Source: Paenibacillus radicis (ex Xue et al. 2023)
Lineage (GTDB): Bacteria > Bacillota > Bacilli > Paenibacillales > NBRC-103111
Direction: 5' to 3'
Length of the DNA: 64,000 nucleotides
NCBI RefSeq assembly: GCF_024722015.1
Contig: NZ_JANQBD010000001.1
Span: 496,001-560,000 of the forward strand
In this document: one piece after another, positions 53,063 to 61,472 of the stretch
Position numbering within the stretch: the stretch's first letter is position 1
Layout: each line of letters starts with the position of its first letter
Notes under the pieces: model-generated
The model's database searches: none
What the model was told of the DNA's origin: nothing
The model's input: only the letters and a program-made list of their open reading frames with translations
Translations under genes and position numbers: made by a program

Positions 53063-53896
53063 TTACCCTTTGACAGCTCCCATAGTAATGCCGGAAGTAA
53101 AATACTTCTGGAAGAAGAGAAACACAGCCAGTAAAGGAATAGCGCCCAGTGTAGCTCCCGCCATCAAACGCCCGAAATTGGCTGCCGCTTCCTCTTGCAG
53201 TCCTGCTACGCCTAGAGGCAAGGTCTTCATTTCCACAGAAGTAATGACAATAAGCTGCCACATATAATCGTTCCAGACATAAACAAAAGCGAAGATTGAC
53301 AGTGCCCCTAAAGCAGGCTTAATGATGGGCAGTAATATGGAATGGAACAGCCTGAGCGGACCGCAGCCGTCTATCTCAGCAGCATCAAACAAGTCCGCCG
53401 GAATGGTGCTTATAAATTGCTTCATTAGAAAAACAGCGAACGGCCAAGCCAGTGCGGGCAGGATAATGCCCAAATACGTATTAAACAAATAATATTCCTT
53501 CATCATCATGAACAACGGCAGGAGCAGCGCTTCCTTTGGAATCGTCATGAAGGCAATAACAATCCAAAACAGTATCTTAACCCCTGGAAACTTCTTCTTT
53601 GCAAGCGGATATCCGGCCAACGCCGAGAAGTAAACGATGATAGCTGCTGCTATGCTGGAAGTAAACAAACTGTTGAAAAACCAGCGAATGATCTTTGTTT
53701 CCTTAAACAAGTGCTCATAATTGCTTAAAGTCAGGTTTTCCGGGATTAAACTGACGGTTATTCCCGTATTGTTAGGTTTAAATGAGGTCAACACACCGAA
53801 ATACAACGGTACCAGACTCAGTATGGCAAGCAATAATACAAGCACAACGAACGACTTTTGAATAATCCCTTGTTGCGACGGTTGAGTTTTATCCAT
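53063..53896 (-). CDS. ABC sugar importer permease (MalG type), operon 1
   Basis: This 277-residue protein has six membrane segments. The EAA loop is FDAAEIDGCGPLRLFHSILLPIIKP, followed by the typical FTSGITMGAVKG end. The start is the ATG ending at 53896, after AAGGGAG; the longer frame runs into the MalF gene. Ten bases separate it from that gene. It shares nearly all of its sequence with the permease at 58810. Confidence 0.95.
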   Translation of the reverse strand: MDKTQPSQQGIIQKSFVVLVLLLAILSLVPLYFGVLTSFKPNNTGITVSLIPENLTLSNYEHLFKETKIIRWFFNSLFTSSIAAAIIVYFSALAGYPLAKKKFPGVKILFWIVIAFMTIPKEALLLPLFMMMKEYYLFNTYLGIILPALAWPFAVFLMKQFISTIPADLFDAAEIDGCGPLRLFHSILLPIIKPALGALSIFAFVYVWNDYMWQLIVITSVEMKTLPLGVAGLQEEAAANFGRLMAGATLGAIPLLAVFLFFQKYFTSGITMGAVKG

Positions 53897-53906
53897 GAGA
53901 TCTCCC

Positions 53907-54791
53907 TTAATACTCGATGTCAGTTGACAAAAATTTGTACTGAATGATGGCAATTGCTGTTACCAAAAAGACGAGCACAGCCCCTACTGCTGACGCAATG
54001 CCATATTGGCCAAAAACAAATGCCTTTTCATAAAGCAGATAAGCCAACGTTTGGGTTGAGTTTCCGGGTCCTCCGGCCGTCATAATTTTGATTAAGACAA
54101 ACACGTTAAAAACTTGAATCGTCCCGGTTATGACCAGATAAAGTGTCGTCGGTTTTAGTAAAGGAAGGGTTACATTGTAAAATTGCTGCAGAACGTTAGC
54201 ACCATCAATTTTGGCCGCTTCATAAAAAGTTTCAGGTATATTGCCAAGTGAAGCCAAATATAAAATGACCGGCTTTCCAAGTACGAACGTAAACAGAACT
54301 ATAATGATCGCAAGAAATGCATATTTGGGATCTCCCAACCAGGTAACAGGGGATAAACCAACCGTTTTTAATATTTGATTGGCCAGTCCGACCACCGGAT
54401 TAAAGATGAAGCCCCAGACCAAAGTCAGAGATACGCTTGATACAACTAAAGGTAAATAAAATGATCCTCTGACAAACGTTTTCACCCATTGTGAGCTGCG
54501 GTATACAGCAACAGAAATGAATAACGCGGTGAAAATACTTGCAGGCACGATGATCAGAACCAGAACAAACGTATTTTTTAAAGCAATCCAAAATACATCT
54601 TCTCCGAATAAATACGTGAAGTTTTTGAAACCGACAAATGTTTTGGGAGAGCCAATATTAAATTCAAATACGGAATAATACAGCCCCTGTAACGCCGGAA
54701 CGATCAAGAACAGGAACAACAATATATACATCGGAGCCAAAAACAAATAATTAATCCGGTTTTTATATATCTCTCGATAGAGCGGTATCAT
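53907..54791 (-). CDS. ABC sugar importer permease (MalF type), operon 1
   Basis: This 294-residue protein has six membrane segments and the EAA loop FYEAAKIDGANVLQQFYNVTLPLLKPT. It forms a heterodimer with the following MalG-type permease. It lies 52 bases after binding protein 2. The copy at 59664 has the same length and nearly the same sequence, the clearest sign of block duplication. No ATPase is encoded; a shared MsmX-type ATPase is presumed. Confidence 0.95.
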   Translation of the reverse strand: MIPLYREIYKNRINYLFLAPMYILLFLFLIVPALQGLYYSVFEFNIGSPKTFVGFKNFTYLFGEDVFWIALKNTFVLVLIIVPASIFTALFISVAVYRSSQWVKTFVRGSFYLPLVVSSVSLTLVWGFIFNPVVGLANQILKTVGLSPVTWLGDPKYAFLAIIIVLFTFVLGKPVILYLASLGNIPETFYEAAKIDGANVLQQFYNVTLPLLKPTTLYLVITGTIQVFNVFVLIKIMTAGGPGNSTQTLAYLLYEKAFVFGQYGIASAVGAVLVFLVTAIAIIQYKFLSTDIEY

Positions 54792-54843
54792 GATGTGAAA
54801 ATCTCCTTTCTCAAACAGAGCACAAAATCCAGACTCCGGACAA

Positions 54844-56211
54844 TTACTTTTTCAATTCCTTGTTTCCTTCGTCCAGCAGCTTCTGCACTTCTTTCTCATA
54901 TCCGGCCAGAGCATCTTTAGCTGTCATTTTGCCATTGTTCAGCATTGCCTGTTGAAAGTAGTTGAACCATGCTTTACGGATCTGCATGTAATTCGGCATG
55001 CCTACGGGATTGACGATAGTTTTTACCGGCATATCCAACCATACTTTGCCTTGTTCATCTGCAATAAAACCTTCTAATGATTTTCTTGAAGGAAGCTTCG
55101 AATATTTCTGGTAAAGCAGTTTGTTCACAATCTCAGGCTTACCGCTGGAGAACCACATTGCGAATTTGGCAGCTTCCTTTTCTTTCACTTTGTCCGATTG
55201 TTTCTTCACCACAATCCCGGACCCTGTAGCAGCCAGCTTGCTTTGGGAGCCGTCATCTGTCGGGAAATGGGCATTCATGTAATTGATTTTGTTCGTAATT
55301 GTTCCTTCATTGATCTCTCTGCGGTAATCCCCTCTGTCGTTCATGATTACGGCTACTTTTCCTTTCTTGAATAACTCATACATATCCGTAACCTTAGTGC
55401 CCGATGCGCCGGGAACGGCATACGGAGAAGTAGCCAGCTGAACCAACCATTCCAACTTTTTGACATTTCCCGGTGTGTTGTAAGTAACCTTAGTGAAATC
55501 CTTATTCGTATATTCATCGCCGTCGCTATAAATATAACCGTCCAGGAATTTGTCGTTAGCAAGATCGCTTGCTACCATGCCCATACCGTACACACCGTTT
55601 CCAAGCTTACCGATTGCTTCTACAGCTTTGGCGAAATTATCTCTCGTCCACGTTCTTGTCTTAGGGTCCGGGAGTAAATTCTCAACGCCTGCCTTGACGA
55701 ACAAATCTTTGTTGACCAGCAGCACTTCACTCCGGACTTCCATCAGGAACATGGCCAGCTTTCCATTGATCTCCATGATATCTTTGGCGCTTTTAACATA
55801 ATCGGATACCTTATAGTCATCTGTAATATACGAATCTAACTCAGTGGTAACCCCCCTATTGTAAAGAGGTACCAAGCGGTTAACCGCATCAACATACAAG
55901 TCAGGAAACGAGCCTGAGGCAATCGCTACGTTCATCTTCTCATCCAGCCCCGTAGTCGGTACTGCGTTATAATTAATCGTTACATGAGGAGCGACTTTCT
56001 TATACTCGGCTAGTATTTGCTTAAACTCATCCTCCTGCGAGAGTCCTAATGAAGCACTGCTCCACCACTCCAGCGTCACAGGAGTATCCTTCGTGCCTTC
56101 TTCTTTTTTCGGTGCTGTTGTGCTGCCTGCGGAGCACCCGCTTAACATGATAATGAATACTATACAAAGTACAAAAATATTTCTTCGCTTATTACGTGTC
56201 GAACCGAACAT
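54844..56211 (-). CDS. Lipoprotein sugar-type solute-binding protein 2
   Basis: This 455-residue lipoprotein has lipobox IMLSGC and the same family 1 fold as protein 1, including VTLEWWSSASLGLSQEDEF and KMTAKDALAGYEKEVQKLLDEGNK. It is the first gene of a complete operon (binding protein, MalF, MalG, RraA, FAH). GAGGAGG precedes the ATG. Promoter P2 lies about 90 bases upstream. Confidence 0.94.
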   Translation of the reverse strand: MFGSTRNKRRNIFVLCIVFIIMLSGCSAGSTTAPKKEEGTKDTPVTLEWWSSASLGLSQEDEFKQILAEYKKVAPHVTINYNAVPTTGLDEKMNVAIASGSFPDLYVDAVNRLVPLYNRGVTTELDSYITDDYKVSDYVKSAKDIMEINGKLAMFLMEVRSEVLLVNKDLFVKAGVENLLPDPKTRTWTRDNFAKAVEAIGKLGNGVYGMGMVASDLANDKFLDGYIYSDGDEYTNKDFTKVTYNTPGNVKKLEWLVQLATSPYAVPGASGTKVTDMYELFKKGKVAVIMNDRGDYRREINEGTITNKINYMNAHFPTDDGSQSKLAATGSGIVVKKQSDKVKEKEAAKFAMWFSSGKPEIVNKLLYQKYSKLPSRKSLEGFIADEQGKVWLDMPVKTIVNPVGMPNYMQIRKAWFNYFQQAMLNNGKMTAKDALAGYEKEVQKLLDEGNKELKK

Positions 56212-56300
56212 TGGTTGACCTCCTCTTAGTTAAGTAAATCGTTTTGTTTTGGGCTTTTCGAATCGGCTTCGTTATCAATTGTTCCCTCCTTTCCTCACTC

Positions 56301-56362
56301 ACTATAGGGAGCCGGTCAATTTCCGGCAATTAGATTTTGTTGTTTTTTAACCATTGCACACT
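56301..56362 (-). promoter_or_regulatory. Promoter P2 with conserved upstream element
   Basis: On the minus strand, -10 TATAGT (56301-56306) and -35 TTGCCG (56324-56329) are 17 bases apart. AGTGTGCAAT (56353-56362) lies exactly 23 bases upstream, with AACAACAAAATCT in between. All spacings equal those of promoter P1. Confidence 0.78.
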
Positions 56363-56419
56363 AGCATTTTCTTGGTTCTCCTGAAAGCTGCAAGTATTTA
56401 GAGAGCTACATGCTTTTTT

Positions 56420-56471
56420 CAAAGCAAAGAGCCGTCCCTTAGTCTTTACAGACTAGTGGGACAGCCCTCTT
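56420..56471 (-). terminator. Terminator after the second RraA/FAH operon
   Basis: On the minus strand, AGGGCTGTCCC...AGTCT pairs with AGACT...GGGACGGCTCT around a short loop, with a T-rich tail. It lies 14 bases past the FAH protein 2 stop and marks the operon end before promoter P2. Confidence 0.85.
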
Positions 56472-56484
56472 CACATTCAAGTAA

Positions 56485-57117
56485 CTATAACAGCCTTCTT
56501 GTACCTGTATCGCTATGAATTTTATGCTTCATACTCCCAAGCTCCGGGCTTTTAAGCTCGATTTCATCTCCAATCGCACCTTTCCAAGGATTGGCGGGCG
56601 TTCCGGTTAAGATGATATCTCCTTTGCGCAAAGTAGCCATGTGGGATATATAGGAGATTAAGCGTTGGGGGGAAAACAGCAATTGGCTTGTATGATCCTT
56701 TTGGATACATTCGCCATTCACCCACATTTCCAAATATACGTTTTGCGGATCCACCTTTTTCACGAGCTCGCTGATAGGCGTCGTTTGATTGAACAGCTTG
56801 GACCTTCCTTTGTCGAACGGGGCACCGGCTGTTATATCATTGGCCAATGCATACCCTGCTACAATGGACAAAGCTTCTTCTTCCACCACGTTTTGGGCAT
56901 CCTCTCCAATGATTACGGCCATCTCAACCTCACAAAAAAATTCAGTTAATTGCTTGGAAAGGTATATGTTGGTTTCCACGGATAAGCTCTCCGGTGATTT
57001 TAAAAAGAGCTGAGGGAATTCATTATGGGCAATCCCTCTTTGCTCGCGAAATGCTTTGAAATTCGGGCCTACTCCTATAATTTTATGTGTTTCTCTTATC
57101 CAATTATGAATCATCAT
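56485..57117 (-). CDS. Fumarylacetoacetate hydrolase-fold protein 2
   Basis: This 210-residue FAH-fold protein has the metal pair in FFCEVEMAVIIG, the Asp of ALANDITAGAPFDKGR and the closing LRKGDIILTGTPANPWKGAIGD. It shows only motif-level similarity to FAH protein 1, unlike the neighbouring permease and RraA genes, which are close pairs. It was therefore acquired or replaced separately. It is the last gene of operon 2, 23 bases after the large binding-protein gene. The substrate is unknown. Confidence 0.9.
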   Translation of the reverse strand: MMIHNWIRETHKIIGVGPNFKAFREQRGIAHNEFPQLFLKSPESLSVETNIYLSKQLTEFFCEVEMAVIIGEDAQNVVEEEALSIVAGYALANDITAGAPFDKGRSKLFNQTTPISELVKKVDPQNVYLEMWVNGECIQKDHTSQLLFSPQRLISYISHMATLRKGDIILTGTPANPWKGAIGDEIELKSPELGSMKHKIHSDTGTRRLL

Positions 57118-57140
57118 TGTCGTTTCACCAAATTTACCAG

Positions 57141-58727
57141 TTATTTTTTTAATTTAGCGTAAGCATCATTATAAATTTTCTCAATATCTTTAGCGCCCTT
57201 CTTGATCAATTCTTCACGGAAATTATCGTATTCACTCAATGGACGAACACCCATAATAAACTTATCCATTTCTTGCTCAACCATCGTATTTAATTGAACC
57301 TCGAGCTTACTCAAGCTGGTTATTTCTGCTTTGGTGAAAGGAGGATCCTCCAACATAAAATCTACGCTTGTTCCTGTATTCTTGTCGATCCGTTCCGCCA
57401 TATCAAGAACTAGCTTGGAATTAGTAACCTTGTAAAGCGATTCGTCGATATTAACAGAAATCGCGTTCAGTCCGCTGCCTATTTCAGACCTTAACGAAAA
57501 TACATAGTTCGGCTTGTCTTTATGCTTATCCAGCAGGCTGCTCTTGTATTTAGGCTCTCCATTAACTATTTCGTAGGTTTCGTTCAATGCGCCGAAATTG
57601 GTTGAAAGTACTCCTTCCTTTGAATACATCCAATCATAAAACTTGACTATACCAACAGGATCTTTAACTCTGGAGCTGACTGCGAAGTTAAAGTCCAACC
57701 AATCTTTTGCACCACGGTAAGAACGGGCTTGACCTTTGCTGTTTTGAAGCGGATCGAGCAATATCATTTGGGCATTCGGTTCCTTGTTCTTTAACGCATT
57801 ATTAATATCCTCGGAAAACGTACTATTATCATAATAGAAGAACGCCCTGCCCGAACTCAGCTTCTCAATAAACATCTGTTGTGTATTAGTTGCATAATCG
57901 GGATCGAGAAGCTTCTCCATATAGAGCTTGTTCATATACTCCAATAGTTTTTTGAATTCTGCGCTAGCAGGACCGTAAACGTATTGCTTATCAGAAGGTT
58001 CAAAATACACGCCGCTCTTAGAGCCTGCTTTGGTGTATCCCCCGGTTCCCATCGGATAAGTAAGCTGTCCTAACATATAAAGGGTGCCGTTTCTTGTAGT
58101 CATTGGAATTTTGTCGGGATAGGCCGCTTTAAATTTTTTGAGCACTTCGTAAAGCTCATCGAATGTTTTCGGAGCTTGAAGGTTAAGCATCTCTAATGCG
58201 TCCTTACGGATTAACGGTTGAAAAGCTACACTCATCCGCCAATTCTCAAGAACAGGAAAGCCGTAAATTTTTCCGTCTACCAAGTTTTTTTGGAATTCGG
58301 GCCGTGTGTCTATCAATGCCTTAAAGTTAGGCGCATATTGCAAATAATCAGAAATATTCAGAAACATTCCGGTACGCCCGAATTCATGAAGGTCCTTCTT
58401 GCTTACACGAATAACGTCAGGAATGTCATTGGTGGCAATGAGCACATTCTTCTTATCTTCATAACTGCTTGCAGGCACCGGTTGGAGAACTACCTGAACA
58501 TTCGTTTTGTTGAATACCTCGCGGATAATCGGGGTATTTGTTAAAAGCGGTTGAGAAGGATGCTCCGACTGCATAATCTTTACAGTTAGCGGATTTGGAA
58601 GCAGCTTACCGCTGTTGGCCGTGGCAGCCTCCTCATTAGCCGCAGGCTTTCCGGTGCTGCAACCGGCGAAAACAGCCAAGGCGAACACGGAAATTACACA
58701 TATAGTCTTCTCTAGATGTATTGACAT
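57141..58727 (-). CDS. Large lipoprotein solute-binding protein (LplA type)
   Basis: This 528-residue lipoprotein has lipobox AVFAGC and the large Lpl-type fold (IIREVFNKTNVQV, NDIPDVIRVSKKDLHEFGRTGMFLNISDYL). It is unlike the three 450-residue binding proteins nearby. The start is the ATG ending at 58727, after AAGGAGG. It follows the MalG permease gene and precedes the FAH gene, so operon 2 encodes two binding proteins of different classes. It may supply a second specificity to the same permeases, or be a moved-in gene from an Lpl-type importer. Confidence 0.92.
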   Translation of the reverse strand: MSIHLEKTICVISVFALAVFAGCSTGKPAANEEAATANSGKLLPNPLTVKIMQSEHPSQPLLTNTPIIREVFNKTNVQVVLQPVPASSYEDKKNVLIATNDIPDVIRVSKKDLHEFGRTGMFLNISDYLQYAPNFKALIDTRPEFQKNLVDGKIYGFPVLENWRMSVAFQPLIRKDALEMLNLQAPKTFDELYEVLKKFKAAYPDKIPMTTRNGTLYMLGQLTYPMGTGGYTKAGSKSGVYFEPSDKQYVYGPASAEFKKLLEYMNKLYMEKLLDPDYATNTQQMFIEKLSSGRAFFYYDNSTFSEDINNALKNKEPNAQMILLDPLQNSKGQARSYRGAKDWLDFNFAVSSRVKDPVGIVKFYDWMYSKEGVLSTNFGALNETYEIVNGEPKYKSSLLDKHKDKPNYVFSLRSEIGSGLNAISVNIDESLYKVTNSKLVLDMAERIDKNTGTSVDFMLEDPPFTKAEITSLSKLEVQLNTMVEQEMDKFIMGVRPLSEYDNFREELIKKGAKDIEKIYNDAYAKLKK

Positions 58728-58809
58728 TGTATTCTCCTCCTTGTACATATACCACTTTCAAATACCAATATCCCGAGACAGGTCGTTTTCCAAGGAACCT
58801 GCTATCGGT

Positions 58810-59652
58810 CTATCCTTTGACGGCTCCCATAGTAATCCCTGAAGTAAAATACTTTTGGAAGAACAGAAAAACGGCTAGTAAAGGAATGGCTCCCAGTGTA
58901 GATCCGGCCATTAATTGTCCATAGTTGACTGCGTCAGAGGCCGATTGTTCCTGCAATCCGGCTACTCCCAATGGCAGGGTCTTCATTTCTAAGGAAGTGA
59001 TGACAATTAACTGCCAAATATAATCGTTCCAGACATAAACAAAGGCGAAGATAGACAATGCCCCAAGAGCAGGCTTGATAATGGGCAGTAAGATCGAATG
59101 AAACAATCTGAGTGGGCCGCAGCCGTCGATCTCAGCAGCATCAAATAAGTCGGAAGGGATCGTGCTGATAAATTGCTTCATCAGGAAGACAGCAAATGGC
59201 CAAGCCAGAGCCGGCAGGATAATTCCATAGTACGTATTAAACAGGTGGTACTCCTTCATCATCATGAATAGAGGCAGGAGCAATGCTTCCTTTGGAATTG
59301 TCATGAAAACAATGATGATCCAAAACAACCATTTTACACCGGGAAATTTTTTCTTTGCAAGCGGGTATCCTGCCAGTGCCGATAAGTAAACAATGATGGC
59401 TGCGGCTAGAGTGGATGTAAACAAACTGTTGAAAAACCAGCGTAATATCCTCGTGCGTGTGAACAAGTACTTGTAGTTGTCTAAAGTTAAATTTTCCGGG
59501 ATCAAGCTGACGGCTCCCCCGCTACTACTCGGTTTAAACGATGTCAACACACCGAAATACAACGGCACCAGACTGAGCAAGGCGAGCAGTACGACCAGCA
59601 CGACGAATGATTTTTGAACAATCCCTTGTAGGGACGGATGAGTTATATTCAT
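58810..59652 (-). CDS. ABC sugar importer permease (MalG type), operon 2
   Basis: This 280-residue protein has six membrane segments and the EAA loop FDAAEIDGCGPLRLFHSILLPIIKP, identical to that of operon 1. It differs mainly in the last 40 residues and the first periplasmic loop. It starts 11 bases after the MalF gene. A gap of 82 bases before the large binding-protein gene contains no clear terminator. Confidence 0.95.
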   Translation of the reverse strand: MNITHPSLQGIVQKSFVVLVVLLALLSLVPLYFGVLTSFKPSSSGGAVSLIPENLTLDNYKYLFTRTRILRWFFNSLFTSTLAAAIIVYLSALAGYPLAKKKFPGVKWLFWIIIVFMTIPKEALLLPLFMMMKEYHLFNTYYGIILPALAWPFAVFLMKQFISTIPSDLFDAAEIDGCGPLRLFHSILLPIIKPALGALSIFAFVYVWNDYIWQLIVITSLEMKTLPLGVAGLQEQSASDAVNYGQLMAGSTLGAIPLLAVFLFFQKYFTSGITMGAVKG

Positions 59653-59663
59653 GGGAATCCCCC

Positions 59664-60548
59664 TTAATACTCGATATCGGTTGACAAAAATTTGTACTGA
59701 ATGATAGCAATTATAGCTACTAAAAAAACAAGTACAGCCCCCACTGCAGAAGCAATTCCATATTGGCCGAAAACAAATGCCTTTTCATAGAGAAGATAAG
59801 CTAGCGTCTGGGTAGAGTTTCCGGGTCCTCCGCTAGTCATTATTTTGATTAAAACAAACACATTGAATACTTGAATTGTTCCTGTTATGACCAGATAGAG
59901 CGTCGTCGGCTTCAGCAACGGAAGGGTCACATGCCAAAATTGTTGCAATACATTAGCCCCGTCGATCTTGGCCGCTTCATAGAAGGTTTCGGGAATGTTG
60001 CCAAGTGAAGCGAGGTATAAGATGACAGGTTTTCCAAGTACAAACGTAAACAGCACAATGGTGATTGCTAGAAACGCATACTTCGGGTCGCCCAACCAGA
60101 TAACAGCGGCCAAGCCAATAGCCTTCAAAATTTGATTGGCCAAGCCCACCACAGGATTAAAGACGAAACCCCAGACCAACGTCAGGGAGACGCTCGATAC
60201 AACCAGCGGTAAATAAAATGAGCCTCTGACAAAGGTCTTGATCCCTTGTGAGCTGCGGTAAACGGCAACCGATATGAACAAGGCCGTGAATATGCTCACC
60301 GGCACAATGATCAGGACCAATATAAAAGTATTTTTTAATGCGATCCAAAATACATCCTCATTTAACAATTTAGAAAAATTGTCAAAACCGACAAATCTTA
60401 GGGAAGAACCGATAGTAAAATCGAATAGTGAGTAATACAGTCCCTGCAGCGCCGGCACGATTAAGAACAGGGTCAGTAACAAATACATAGGAGCCAGAAA
60501 TAAGTAGTTGATTCGGTTTTTGTATACTTCCCGGTAAAGTGATATCAT
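59664..60548 (-). CDS. ABC sugar importer permease (MalF type), operon 2
   Basis: This 294-residue protein has six membrane segments and the EAA loop FYEAAKIDGANVLQQFWHVTLPLLKPT. It has the same length as its operon 1 counterpart, with scattered substitutions. It is preceded by a 171-base gap after the RraA gene in which no strong terminator is seen, so it is probably part of the same transcript. Confidence 0.95.
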   Translation of the reverse strand: MISLYREVYKNRINYLFLAPMYLLLTLFLIVPALQGLYYSLFDFTIGSSLRFVGFDNFSKLLNEDVFWIALKNTFILVLIIVPVSIFTALFISVAVYRSSQGIKTFVRGSFYLPLVVSSVSLTLVWGFVFNPVVGLANQILKAIGLAAVIWLGDPKYAFLAITIVLFTFVLGKPVILYLASLGNIPETFYEAAKIDGANVLQQFWHVTLPLLKPTTLYLVITGTIQVFNVFVLIKIMTSGGPGNSTQTLAYLLYEKAFVFGQYGIASAVGAVLVFLVAIIAIIQYKFLSTDIEY

Positions 60549-60719
60549 GACGAAAAAATTCTCCTCTCCTCAGACAAGGTGCCAATAAGCCTGGTGTAGA
60601 AAGTGCCCCCGGTATGAATAGTTTGTTGGGATAAACTGAAGATCCAACGTACCGGTGGCAATCTTTCCGCTACTAGTTTCATTTACTCCATAACCCGCCA
60701 AATAAAACGGATACAGAAT

Positions 60720-61421
60720 TTAATTCATAGCATTCGTGTCGTTCAGTTGACACCCTTTTTGTTTAAGAAACTCGTCTATCCAATCGCGGTTAATATTTTC
60801 GCCTTGCTCAAGGGTTGCGATGATTTTATCTTCGATCTGCTGCATCTGGCGGGCTTTTCCTAATATTAATTCCGCATGTTGTACAGGGACCGCTACTAGC
60901 CCGTCCTCATCCCCAACAATGATATCGCCCGGATTTACGATCATTCCGCCGATAGAAACAGGCACATTTATCTCTCCAGGCCCGTCCTTATAGGGTCCGC
61001 GATGGGTAATGCCTCGGGCATAAACAGGAAAATTTCTACCTGCGATCGCTCCGGAATCTCTGATTGCGCCATTGAGCACGAAGCCTGCAACCCCTTTTTG
61101 TTCCGCTAAACGGGTCATAATCTCACCAATAAGCGAATTCGTCAGATCCCCATCCCCATCAACCACAATCACTTCACCTGGAAGCGCCATTTCGATCGCT
61201 TTGTGAATCATCAGGTTGTCTCCCGGTCTGGTTTTTACAGTCAATGCAGTGCCAACCAGCCTTCCTCCCGCATGATAGGGTTTCAGCTGTGAGCAACTGG
61301 CGAATATGCGGTTCATATTGTCACTAAGATGGGGTGTCACGACATTCCTAAATTGCTCAATCAATTGAAGATCGGGACGCTGACTGCGGGGAATAATTCT
61401 GAATCCGATGTTGTTTTCCAT
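60720..61421 (-). CDS. RraA-fold aldolase/decarboxylase-like protein 2
   Basis: This 233-residue protein is a close relative of RraA-fold protein 1, with the same GFVLNGAIRDSGAI active-site region and VNPGDIIVGDEDGLVAVP. AAGGAG precedes the ATG. In this operon it sits between binding protein 3 and the permeases, whereas in operon 1 it follows the permeases, so gene order changed after duplication. As in copy 1, the acidic residue after Arg-Asp is absent. Confidence 0.92.
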   Translation of the reverse strand: MENNIGFRIIPRSQRPDLQLIEQFRNVVTPHLSDNMNRIFASCSQLKPYHAGGRLVGTALTVKTRPGDNLMIHKAIEMALPGEVIVVDGDGDLTNSLIGEIMTRLAEQKGVAGFVLNGAIRDSGAIAGRNFPVYARGITHRGPYKDGPGEINVPVSIGGMIVNPGDIIVGDEDGLVAVPVQHAELILGKARQMQQIEDKIIATLEQGENINRDWIDEFLKQKGCQLNDTNAMN

Positions 61422-61472
61422 TTTTTCTTTTCTCCTTAGGCTGTGCCGGATATGGTTTTCTATTCTCTCGAA

